Source: CADCWK01 sp035944555
Lineage (GTDB): Bacteria > Chloroflexota > Chloroflexia > Thermomicrobiales > UBA6265
Length of the DNA stretch: 64,000 nucleotides
Direction: 5' to 3'
NCBI GenBank assembly: GCA_035944555.1
Contig: DASZAY010000015.1
Span: 25,692 to 89,691 of the forward strand
Within the stretch, counting starts at the first letter, position 1, and each line of letters begins with the position of its first letter. A program made the position numbers and the translations under genes. This document shows positions 9,257-19,331 of the stretch, in pieces. Under the pieces are notes generated by a model. It saw only the letters and a list, made by a program, of their open reading frames with translations, did no database searches and was not told the origin of the DNA.

Positions 9257-9303
9257 GCACAACATGTCGTATGCCGGTCTCCGTACGCCACTATATGTTG
9301 ACG
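9257..9303 (+). promoter_or_regulatory. Tandem NrdR-box pair upstream of nrdA
   Basis: Two 16-base elements, 9257-9272 (GCACAACATGTCGTAT) and 9288-9303 (CCACTATATGTTGACG), both fit the NrdR box pattern (ACAC-like, AT-rich core, GTGT-like). Their starts are 31 bases apart with a 15-base gap, the spacing known for paired NrdR boxes on one DNA face. The second box overlaps the proposed -35 at 9298-9303. NrdR is the ATP/dATP-sensing zinc-finger repressor of ribonucleotide reductase genes; its gene is not in this window. Confidence 0.7.
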
Positions 9304-9326
9304 CCACCTACCGCCACTGGTATGGT
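9298..9326 (+). promoter_or_regulatory. Predicted sigma-70-type promoter of nrdAB
   Basis: TTGACG at 9298-9303 and TATGGT at 9321-9326 are separated by 17 bases. Transcription would begin near 9333, at the 5' edge of the cobalamin riboswitch. Overlap of the -35 with the second NrdR box gives a simple repression geometry. Positions are seen; activity is inferred. Confidence 0.55.
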
Positions 9327-9334
9327 CATCATCA

Positions 9335-9527
9335 GTATCGGTTCGGTGCCCGGGTTCCCCGGAGCACCGGCGCAAGAGGGAATCCGGTTCGAATCCGGAG
9401 CTGCCCCGCAGCGGTACGCAGGAACGAACACCGTCATCGAGCACTGGCCTTCCGGGGTCGGGAAGCGACGGTCAGTAGGAATCGGGTACCCGTCCCGGCC
9501 GCCTGCAAGCCCGAAGACCTGCCGATG
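9335..9527 (+). promoter_or_regulatory. Cobalamin (adenosylcobalamin) riboswitch
   Basis: Conserved core elements occur in order: GGTGCC at the 5' side, AAGAGGGAAtcCGGT followed by GAATCCGGAGCTGCCCCGC and AGCGGTA, then a B12-box-like AGCACTGG, GGGAAG, and the closing AAGCCCGAAGACCTGCC. This matches the Rfam cobalamin aptamer layout. It lies in the leader of nrdA. A B12 riboswitch on a B12-independent ribonucleotide reductase is known from Streptomyces nrdABS: the class I enzyme is shut off when cobalamin allows a class II enzyme to work. The same logic is inferred here, and a class II nrdJ should then exist elsewhere in the genome. Confidence 0.9.
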
Positions 9528-9529
9528 CC

Positions 9530-9549
9530 GCGCACCCAACCGGGTGCGC
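9530..9549 (+). promoter_or_regulatory. Hairpin just after the riboswitch aptamer
   Basis: Arms GCGCACCC and GGGTGCGC pair perfectly around an AACC loop three bases after the aptamer. It is placed where cobalamin riboswitches carry the hairpin whose loop can make the kissing contact. It is not followed by a T tract, so control may be Rho-dependent or act through the 210-base leader between here and the nrdA start at 9762. Confidence 0.45.
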
Positions 9550-9761
9550 TGTCGCCTGACCCTCGTGGGAGGGATCGGCGGTGCTGCATTCGACCTGCGT
9601 GTCCTGGTTCCCGGGACATGGCCGCGGTGACGCACCTCCTCCTCCCCGTGATCTCGCGACACCGATGCAGGTGTTGCCGTCATGGCCCCTCGCGAGCCCG
9701 CAACTGGATATGCACGCAAGGTCACCTACCCCGCGCGGGACCTGTCGGATGGAGCGCCTCC

Positions 9762-12719
<2,958 letters not shown>

Positions 12720-12731
12720 GGCCGGTTATCC

Positions 12732-12859
12732 CCGGGGCTGAAGCACCCGGGCTCATCACAGGGTAGCCGCCACGGCCCGCGATGGCTCCGCGAAACGGGC
12801 CGCGGTTTGATCAACTGCCCACTCGCGACAGCCGTTCAGCCCGGGGGTTTCAGCCCCGG
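12732..12859. repeat. Paired inverted repeat (REP/BIME- or MITE-like) between nrdA and nrdB
   Basis: The segment 12732-12753 and the reverse complement of 12838-12859 agree at 20 of 22 positions (both start CCGGGGCTGAA and end CCCGGGCT). Each half is also partly self-complementary. They flank 84 bases that contain an inner inverted pair, CGGCCCG and CGGGCCG. The whole 128-base unit can fold into one long hairpin within the nrdA-nrdB message. A weaker relative may be the hairpin at 77-106. Confidence 0.6.
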
Positions 12860-12904
12860 ACCCCCTGCTTCGAATGACACCACTCTTTCGAAAGGATGAT
12901 CCTC

Positions 12905-14008
12905 ATGGTCCTCGATTTCGATCTCGGCCCCGCGACCGCGACCCTCACACCGGCTGCTCCGGTGATTCCGGACCTGCCGAAGCGCGCCGACGACCGAACG
13001 GCCAATGACCGCAAGCGCCTGATCAACTGTGAGACGGTCGACGTCAACCAGTTGATGCCGCTCAAGTACGAGTGGGCTTGGGAGCACTACCTCAACGGCT
13101 GCGCCAACCACTGGATGCCGACCGAGGTCCCGATGGGCGCCGACATCGCCACCTGGAAGGGCAACCGTCTGTCGGAGGACGAGCGGCTGGTCATCATGCG
13201 CAATCTCGGCTTCTTCTCGACCGCCGAGAGTCTCGTCGCCAACAACCTGACGCTGGCGATCTTCAAGCAGGTCACCAACGCCGAGTGCCGCCAGTACCTG
13301 CTCCGGCAGGCGTTCGAGGAGGCCATCCACACCCACACCTTTCACTACATCGTGGAAAGCCTGGGCCTGGACGAGAAGGAAATCTTCGGGATGTACCGGG
13401 ACATCCCGGCGATCGCGGCCAAGGACGAGCTCGAGATGGAGCTCACCGCGGCGCTGCTCGACCCGGAGTTCAGCACCGCCACGGACGAGGGCACACGCAA
13501 GTTCCTCGAGAACCTCGTCGGGTTCTACGTGATCATGGAAGGCATCTTCTTCTACGCCGGCTTCGCTATGATCCTGTCGTTCCACCGCCAGAACCGGATG
13601 ACCGGCATCGGAGAGCAGTTCCAGTACATCCTTCGCGACGAGACGGTCCACCTCAACTTCGGCATCGACCTGATCAACGGCATCGTCGCCGAGAACCCGC
13701 AGGTCTGGACGCAGGATTTCCGCGACCACCTGGTCAGCCGGATCCGGCACGCCGTCGAGCTCGAGGCCGACTACGCCCGGAGCTGCCTGCCCAACGGCGT
13801 GATGGGCCTCAATAGCAATCTGTTCGAGGAGTACGTCCGCTTCGTCGCCGATCGCCGCCTGGAGCGCATCGGGCTGCCGAGGCAGTACATGGCCCGCAAC
13901 CCGTTCCCGTGGATGAGCGAGACGATCGACCTGGGCAAGGAGAAGAACTTCTTCGAGAGCCGGGTGACCGACTACCGGCGTGGCGCCTCACTGGACTGGG
14001 GCGACTGA
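12905..14008 (+). CDS. nrdB: Ribonucleoside-diphosphate reductase, beta subunit, class Ic-like (Mn/Fe, no radical tyrosine)
   Basis: A 367-residue ferritin-like R2 protein that makes and stores the oxidant used by NrdA. Metal ligands are recognisable: E108 (TAESLV), E139 and H142 (EEAIHTH), a glutamate in IMEGIFF, and E/H in RDETVH. In class Ia/Ib proteins the residue seven after the second ligand is the radical tyrosine; here it is F146 (codon 13340-13342). The first ligand is Glu rather than Asp. Both traits match Chlamydia-type class Ic, which uses a Mn(IV)/Fe(III) centre. AAAGGA at 12891-12896 fits ATG 12905 better than the in-frame ATG at 12896. A terminator follows at 14036. Confidence 0.9.
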   Translation: MVLDFDLGPATATLTPAAPVIPDLPKRADDRTANDRKRLINCETVDVNQLMPLKYEWAWEHYLNGCANHWMPTEVPMGADIATWKGNRLSEDERLVIMRNLGFFSTAESLVANNLTLAIFKQVTNAECRQYLLRQAFEEAIHTHTFHYIVESLGLDEKEIFGMYRDIPAIAAKDELEMELTAALLDPEFSTATDEGTRKFLENLVGFYVIMEGIFFYAGFAMILSFHRQNRMTGIGEQFQYILRDETVHLNFGIDLINGIVAENPQVWTQDFRDHLVSRIRHAVELEADYARSCLPNGVMGLNSNLFEEYVRFVADRRLERIGLPRQYMARNPFPWMSETIDLGKEKNFFESRVTDYRRGASLDWGD

Positions 14009-14035
14009 CGTCGAGACGGATTGGGGACAGACCCA

Positions 14036-14068
14036 GGAGCCCGGTGCGACGCTCGCACCGGGCTCCTT
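14036..14068 (+). terminator. Terminator after nrdB
   Basis: A perfect 14-bp stem (14036-14049 with 14053-14066) around a CGC loop is followed by TT and a pyrimidine-rich stretch, 27 bases after the nrdB stop. It can also serve the convergent acetyltransferase gene. Confidence 0.75.
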
Positions 14069-14089
14069 CACGTCTCTCGGAGTCCAGGA

Positions 14090-14656
14090 TCAGTCGAGAT
14101 ACTGCTCGTACAGCTGGCCGACCCAGTTGCCCCGGTGGAACGTCTCCGTTGGCGTGAAGCCCTGGCCAACATAGTAATTGACCAGGCGACGATCGCCGCC
14201 ACCGAACGAGTCAACGCGCAATAACCGGATGCCGGCCGCACGAGTATCGGCCCGGATCCGTTCGAGAAGGACGCTCCCGACCCCATTTCCTCGCTCCGAT
14301 GGGGCGGCGATCAGCAGGTGGATGTAACGCTGCGGCACGACCACGTCAGGGACGTAGGGTGGGTTGGATTGCCCGACGACGGCGACACCAACGATACGTC
14401 CAGCACGTTCGGCGACGATACCGTCGTTGTCCTGCAGCATCCCGTAGATTCGCGACATCCTGGTCTCGTTGCCAGTCCAGGGCTCACTGCCCCATTGGTT
14501 CGAGCGTCCGCGACTGACCAGCCACATTACCGATTCGTCGAGAAGGCGAATGACCTCGCCGTGGTCATCGCTGGTCGCGGCGCGCAGGTGAAGAGCTTGC
14601 TGGGCATATGAGTGCGGCACATCGGAGGGAGTGAGCTCTGGTCCGGTCACGCACAT
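14090..14656 (-). CDS. GNAT-family N-acetyltransferase
   Basis: A 188-residue acetyl-CoA-dependent transferase. The N-terminal part (LRAATSDDHGEVIRLLD) and the core with IVAERAGRIVGVAVVG, IHLLIAAPSERGNGVGSVLLE (the acetyl-CoA loop, R-G-x-G-x-G/S type) and YYVGQGFTP follow the GNAT fold order. The frame is open 19 codons further upstream, but the ATG at 14656 has an AGG-rich ribosome site and sits closer to the domain start. The substrate is not predictable. It is transcribed alone, convergent with nrdB. Confidence 0.82.
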   Translation of the reverse strand: MCVTGPELTPSDVPHSYAQQALHLRAATSDDHGEVIRLLDESVMWLVSRGRSNQWGSEPWTGNETRMSRIYGMLQDNDGIVAERAGRIVGVAVVGQSNPPYVPDVVVPQRYIHLLIAAPSERGNGVGSVLLERIRADTRAAGIRLLRVDSFGGGDRRLVNYYVGQGFTPTETFHRGNWVGQLYEQYLD

Positions 14657-14916
14657 GAATACCTGTTCCCTTACCGATGAAGTGCCAGCACCGGGAAGAA
14701 GATGAAGACGCACTGGGACGAATGCAAACCAGGTGGTAACCGCAGCGATGAACAGTACGTCCGGTACACCTCCCCTGGATCACCCCGATCCCTCCGACGA
14801 CTGGATGCGCGGTGACTTGTTGATGAGGTTCGGTGGAGCGGCCAACCTGCCGCTGCCGGGCGCGGAACTGTGAAACCGATCCCGCTTGCCACCAGCAGGG
14901 CAGTTGCGCACAGAGA

Positions 14917-14944
14917 AAGGGCCGGCAAGCTTTTGCCGGCCCTT
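14917..14944 (-). terminator. Terminator of the AAA+/VWA cluster
   Basis: A perfect 12-bp stem (14917-14928 with 14933-14944) around GCTT lies 30 bases past the stop of the 30-residue peptide gene, closing the minus-strand cluster. The 260 bases from 14657 to 14916 hold no convincing gene. Confidence 0.7.
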
Positions 14945-14973
14945 CCAATCATTCAACGAGGGGGTAGAGGGGG

Positions 14974-15066
14974 TTACAGGATGCCCTGGATGATCTGGAC
15001 CAGCAGCCAGATGACGATGATGACGCCGATGATCGTGCCGATGATGATGCCTGCTCCGAAGCGCAT
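14974..15066 (-). CDS. 30-residue single-span membrane peptide
   Basis: A very short gene encoding MRFGAGIIIGTIIGVIIVIW followed by a hydrophobic C terminus that ends IIQGIL. Almost the whole peptide is one membrane helix with a small positive N terminus, built from repeated G-x-I-I-G-x units that suggest helix packing. AGGAGAG stands about eight bases before the ATG, a strong ribosome site for so short a gene. It is the last gene of the AAA+/VWA cluster, 92 bases after the VWA gene, and a terminator follows. Function is unknown; small membrane peptides of this type often regulate or anchor partner proteins. Confidence 0.65.
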   Translation of the reverse strand: MRFGAGIIIGTIIGVIIVIWLLVQIIQGIL

Positions 15067-15158
15067 GGCGGTCTCTCCTTGCATTGTCCCGGCCAGCGGC
15101 TGCTGGACCACTGCTCTGCCGCAGCGCAGAAAGGGCGCCACTGACCGGTCGCCGACGC

Positions 15159-17360
15159 TCAGCCGACCCGCTTCCGCTTGTTGGCGACGTAGTCGATCAG
15201 GACATACTCGCCGAGCTCGCCGGGGGTAGCGGCGAAGACCCGCCCGCGGTTGATCTTCATCAGGTCGTCGATGAACTGCACCATGTACAGCGACCGCTCC
15301 ATCATGAAGGTGTTGATCGTGATGCCGTCCTTCGTCGCCCGGCCGACCTCGCGGAGGGTCTCCCGGAAGGTAGCGGGCTTGGGCGGGTAGTTGAAGCGAA
15401 CCTTGCCACTCTCGTCGAAGTGCGCGGTCGGCTCGCCGTCGGTCACGACGATGATCTGCTTGTTGGCGCCCTTGTGCCGGGCCAGGAACTGGCGTGACAG
15501 CTGGAAGCCGTGCTGCATGTTCGTGCCGTAGTTGTGCTCGTTCCAGTGCAGGGTCGGCAGGTCGGTGGTCTTGAGCTCCTCGGCGGTCGAGGAGAAGCCG
15601 ATGATCGCCATCGCGTCCCTCGGGTACTGGGAGCGGATCAGCGAGTCCAGGGCAAGCGCGACCTTCCGAGCGGCGTTGAAGCACCCGTTGTAGAGCATCG
15701 ACCGGCTCATGTCGATCATCAGCACGGTCGCGGTCCGGGTCAGGTATTCGTTGCGGTAGACCGCGAAATCCTCCGGCTGCAGCCGGACCGGAGACCCGAC
15801 GCCGTCACGCTGCACGGCGTTCATCACGGTCTGTGGCAGGTCGAGCTGGAACGGGTCGCCGAATTCGTAGGGCTTGTTCTGATCCACCCGCTCGCCAGAG
15901 GCGCCGTTCGAGCGGAGCTCGTGCTGCCCGACGCGGTCCTTCTTCAGATTGAGAAAGATGTCGGCCAGTGCCTTCTCGCCGATCTTGCGCACGCCCTGCG
16001 GCGTCAGCTCGTAGCCGCGCTGCCCCGCCTTGATGTAACCCGCATCCTCGAGCACTTTCGCAAGCTGGCGAAGGTGGCTGACTTCCTCGCCACCTTCCTC
16101 GCCCAGCAGGTCGCGCAGCAGGTCGTCATCGAGGTTGGCGAGATCTTGCCAGGAGGAAACGTCCTGCAACTCGCGCTCGAGGTCGTCGTACTGGCGCATC
16201 CGGTTCATCAGCCGGCTCGCCTCGTCGAGCGTCAGCGACTCATCGCCGGAAAAGTCCAGCGGCTGGCGGCGACCATCCGACGGCATCGACTGCCCGAGGT
16301 TCTGGGCCAGCCGCTGCATCTGGGCCTGGGTCTCCGGGTCGTTCATGGCCGCCGACATCAATCCTTCGAGTTCGGACCGCTGCTCGGCAGACATGTTGTC
16401 CATCAGCTGCCGCATGGCCTGCATCTGCTCACCCATGCGCTGCTTCAACCCGTCGAGGTCCTGGACATCACTCCCGAAGTAGTGCCCCCACTTGTGCTGG
16501 AACTGCTCGAAGTCGGTCGGTTCGCCCCGGGCGTCGGCCTCCATCATCTCGTTCAGGTCGCCAAGCATGCGGTTGAGGTTGTCAACGTCGTCGGACGACA
16601 TCCCCTGCAATGACTGGGAAAGGCCCTGGTAGGTCGAGTCCATGACCTGCTGCCGCAGCATGTCGAGCAGTTCCCGGAACTGGCCGTACGCCTCGGGCAC
16701 CATGAATTCGTAGTCCCGGAGCGCCGAGATGGCGCCGCCCATGTCGTCCGGCACGCGATCGAGCTGCTGGCGCTTGCGGTCGGCCATCTGCTCGAGCAGG
16801 GACTGGAGGTCGTCATCATGATCGGAGGAGGCATCGGATTGCTCGGGCCGATCGCCTGCTCCGCCGCCCGCGCCGGCTTCGTCAGTGCCCATCGGACTGG
16901 CACTCGCCGTCGCGTCGGGACCCGGGGCTACCGCTCCTGACCCGTCCGAATCCGGTCGATCCCCGTTGCCATCAGGCTGCGTTTCGTTCGCGGCCTGCCG
17001 GCGCTGGTCCAGCTGGCGCCGTCCGTCCTCCACGCGGGCATTGATGCCGTCGCGCTCGGTCTGGAGGACCTGGTCGAGCTTCTCGCGGACCTGGTCGATG
17101 ATGGACCCGAGGTCGTACTTGTCCAGCTGCTGCTGGCGCTGCTCCCGGACGCGGCTCATCAGGTCGCGGAGACCGGGCATATGCGAGCCATCCGGTCGCT
17201 CGAAGCCCCAGCGGAACATCCGCTGCATGGCGAGGTCGAGGTCCCCGCTGTTCATCAGGTCGTCCGAGATGGCGCTCATCAGGTCGTTGGCGTCCATCGC
17301 ATCGACGGCCTGGGCGCCGTCCCAGCGGGAATAGCGGGACCCGGTGCGGTGAAAGGGCAT
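15159..17360 (-). CDS. Large VWA-domain protein, partner of a MoxR/ChlI-like AAA+ ATPase
   Basis: A 733-residue cytosolic protein. Residues 1-130 are helical and charged, 130-180 are low-complexity Gly/Asp/Ser, 185-440 are Met/Gln/Asp-rich and probably coiled coil, and a C-terminal von Willebrand A domain starts near 545. The metal-binding MIDAS set is complete: D550-x-S552-x-S554, T613 and D641 (VTDGE). Residues 440-470 look like a small winged-helix segment (YELTPQGVRKIGEKAL). ChlD, ViaA and CoxE-like proteins pair VWA domains with AAA+ motors in the same way, so the AAA+ protein at 19332-20765 is the expected partner. Target and metal specificity are unknown. Confidence 0.85.
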   Translation of the reverse strand: MPFHRTGSRYSRWDGAQAVDAMDANDLMSAISDDLMNSGDLDLAMQRMFRWGFERPDGSHMPGLRDLMSRVREQRQQQLDKYDLGSIIDQVREKLDQVLQTERDGINARVEDGRRQLDQRRQAANETQPDGNGDRPDSDGSGAVAPGPDATASASPMGTDEAGAGGGAGDRPEQSDASSDHDDDLQSLLEQMADRKRQQLDRVPDDMGGAISALRDYEFMVPEAYGQFRELLDMLRQQVMDSTYQGLSQSLQGMSSDDVDNLNRMLGDLNEMMEADARGEPTDFEQFQHKWGHYFGSDVQDLDGLKQRMGEQMQAMRQLMDNMSAEQRSELEGLMSAAMNDPETQAQMQRLAQNLGQSMPSDGRRQPLDFSGDESLTLDEASRLMNRMRQYDDLERELQDVSSWQDLANLDDDLLRDLLGEEGGEEVSHLRQLAKVLEDAGYIKAGQRGYELTPQGVRKIGEKALADIFLNLKKDRVGQHELRSNGASGERVDQNKPYEFGDPFQLDLPQTVMNAVQRDGVGSPVRLQPEDFAVYRNEYLTRTATVLMIDMSRSMLYNGCFNAARKVALALDSLIRSQYPRDAMAIIGFSSTAEELKTTDLPTLHWNEHNYGTNMQHGFQLSRQFLARHKGANKQIIVVTDGEPTAHFDESGKVRFNYPPKPATFRETLREVGRATKDGITINTFMMERSLYMVQFIDDLMKINRGRVFAATPGELGEYVLIDYVANKRKRVG

Positions 17361-17449
17361 TGACGGTTCTCCCTGGCGTCCCGGGATGGGGACACCGATG
17401 ACCGCTGCGGGTGTGCGCGGTCATCCGGTGCGTGCGTTGGCGATCAAGG

Positions 17450-18415
17450 TCAGCGGCCGACCGGGTCTGGCTTGGCGGCCCGGCCGGTCGGGATCGGGGC
17501 GGCGTTCCGACCGGTCAGCGGCGGGCCGGATTCGTCAATCTCTTCGAGCTCGAAGGCGAGCATCTCGGAGGCGACTTCAAGATCGATCAGGTCGCCCTGG
17601 TGAATCTGCGCGCGGAGATCGTTCATGCGGCGGTTCAGGAGCGGGAGGTCATGCTCCTCGACGCGGCGAAGGGCAGGAGCGGCCGCGTCGATGTTTCGGA
17701 CGGCCAGGCGCTGGTACCGGTCAAGGATCGTCGCGGTCGGCCCAAGGTAGCGGTCAAGGAAGGTCCTGGCCGTGGACTCGTCTCCCGTCCCGTCGCCGAG
17801 CGCGGCGACGATCTGATCAGCCGATGCCAGGACTTCGAGTGCCTGCCGTCGAGCGTCCGGCGTGGGGATCCGGCGGGAGACGGCCCGCAGCCGGTCGATC
17901 TCGGCGCCGGCCCGCTCGGTCAGCTGCGAAAGCGTAGCTCCGGCTGCCTGCCCGGGGGACGCCGTCGTGGTCGACGAGCCGGACGACCGGAATCGCCCCT
18001 GGCTGTAGGCTGGCTGGGGTGCGGCGCCGGCTGGCGCCACCTGGCCGGACCATTCCCGCGCCTTCCGCTCCTTCCACTCGTCGCCCATGGTAGGGCCGAA
18101 GGTATTCCAGGTATGGAATGCGAGGCCGATGCCCCAGCCCATGGCCGGCCAGATTGCCCAGAAGTAGCCACCCCACGTGATCAGGTTGATGATGATCAGC
18201 GCGCCGATGACGATCAGATAGGCGCCGAGATGGCTCCAGTAGCCCGCTACCTCTTCCGCCCGCTTCCGGGCTCGTCGGTAGGAATCGTCGCTGTCAGCCA
18301 TCGCCATCGCCTCCATCCCGTAATCACCGCGCCGGATTGCCGCCTTCTGCTCACGGCGCTCGGCCCTGCGGGCAACCTTGTCGGCCCTCCGCAGCGCCTT
18401 GTCGGAGCGGCTCAT
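17450..18415 (-). CDS. 2TM-domain membrane protein with C-terminal XpaC-like domain
   Basis: A 321-residue protein. A Lys/Arg/Ala-rich N terminus is followed by a two-helix membrane module (from about HLGAYLIVIGALIIINL to WGIGLAFHTW), a proline/serine linker, and a helical C-terminal domain with YLGPTATILDRYQRLA and IHQGDLIDLEVASEMLAFEL. That domain is clearly paralogous to the C terminus of the protein encoded just upstream. YL-P-T--L--Y patterns recall XpaC/TelA-associated proteins, a tentative match. The ATG at 18415 overlaps the upstream stop as ATGA, so translational coupling is likely and this start is preferred over one 15 codons upstream. Confidence 0.75.
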   Translation of the reverse strand: MSRSDKALRRADKVARRAERREQKAAIRRGDYGMEAMAMADSDDSYRRARKRAEEVAGYWSHLGAYLIVIGALIIINLITWGGYFWAIWPAMGWGIGLAFHTWNTFGPTMGDEWKERKAREWSGQVAPAGAAPQPAYSQGRFRSSGSSTTTASPGQAAGATLSQLTERAGAEIDRLRAVSRRIPTPDARRQALEVLASADQIVAALGDGTGDESTARTFLDRYLGPTATILDRYQRLAVRNIDAAAPALRRVEEHDLPLLNRRMNDLRAQIHQGDLIDLEVASEMLAFELEEIDESGPPLTGRNAAPIPTGRAAKPDPVGR

Positions 18416-19290
18416 CGCTCCCGGACCTTCGGGTCCGCGATCGGATCGACCGGGTCCCACCGCACCGGCCTGCGGATGTCGTCGTCATCTTGCCCGTCGT
18501 CGAGCGGCGGGGCTCCGTTGACCGGCGAGCCCAGTTCGAACGCGAGCATCTCCGAGGCGACTTCCAGGTCAATCAGATCTCCGCGGTGAATCTGCTCGTA
18601 GAACTCGTCGAACTTCGTCTGAAGGAGCGGCAGGTCGTGCTGCTCCACTCGCTGGATCGCATCCCGGGCGGTGGTCAGGTCCCGTGCGGCGATCCGGGAA
18701 TAGCGGCTGAGAATGGTGGTCGCCGGTGCCAGGTAGCGGTCATTGAAGACCTCCGCCATGTGCGCGTCTCCGCGCTCCCGCACCGAGGACACGATGCGGT
18801 CGGCATCGTCGACCAGATTGGTGGCCCGGGTACGGATCGCCTGGTCCCGTATACCGGGAAGCGTCGCCCGCATCCGGGCGGCCAGCTCCCGGCCCCGGAA
18901 GAGGGCGGCTCGCAGCGCCGGGTCGGCAACGGAATCATCCGCCCGGACTCGCTGCGAGCCAGGTTCGCCCCACTGCACGGTCGGCTTGCGGGGGGCACCA
19001 CCGGCCCGGTGCGGGATGTGTCCTGTGCCGTGTCGCTGGCCGTCATCCCCGTGCATCCACCCTTTCACCCGGTCGAACTTGTTCGCTCCGAAGATGAACA
19101 GGAAGAACAGCAGGAAGAACGGGATCCCGCGGAGGGCGATCGCGAACGCGATGAAGAGCACGACGGCGAACGCGATCCAGACCCAGCGCGGCACCGCCCG
19201 CAGACCGGTGCGAACGGTACCGGGAGTAAACGATTCCGGCTGCGTCGGTCGCAGGTAGCGGTCGTCGCGATCCTCTCCCCACATGGACAC
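18412..19290 (-). CDS. Membrane protein with XpaC-like C-terminal domain, paralogue of its neighbour
   Basis: A 292-residue protein with a polar N terminus, one or two membrane helices at about residues 35-68, a glycine/histidine-rich linker and a helical C-terminal domain. The C terminus contains YLAPATTILSRYSRIAARDL and IHRGDLIDLEVASEMLAFEL, nearly identical to the next gene, so the pair arose by duplication with different membrane anchors. A GTG start at 19290 follows AGGAG by ten bases; an ATG at 19284 is also possible. It lies 41 bases after the AAA+ gene in the same cluster. Function is inferred only from context, as the membrane part of an AAA+/VWA complex. Confidence 0.72.
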   Translation of the reverse strand: MSMWGEDRDDRYLRPTQPESFTPGTVRTGLRAVPRWVWIAFAVVLFIAFAIALRGIPFFLLFFLFIFGANKFDRVKGWMHGDDGQRHGTGHIPHRAGGAPRKPTVQWGEPGSQRVRADDSVADPALRAALFRGRELAARMRATLPGIRDQAIRTRATNLVDDADRIVSSVRERGDAHMAEVFNDRYLAPATTILSRYSRIAARDLTTARDAIQRVEQHDLPLLQTKFDEFYEQIHRGDLIDLEVASEMLAFELGSPVNGAPPLDDGQDDDDIRRPVRWDPVDPIADPKVRER

Positions 19291-19331
19291 GGGTCGTCTT
19301 CTCCTGGCGGCCTACCTTCGTCGAAGATGGC

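Noticed and set aside
9195..9761. N-terminal extension of the nrdA reading frame
   Set aside because: It covers the cobalamin riboswitch, its promoter and the NrdR boxes and has no ribonucleotide reductase similarity; ATG 9762 has its own ribosome site.
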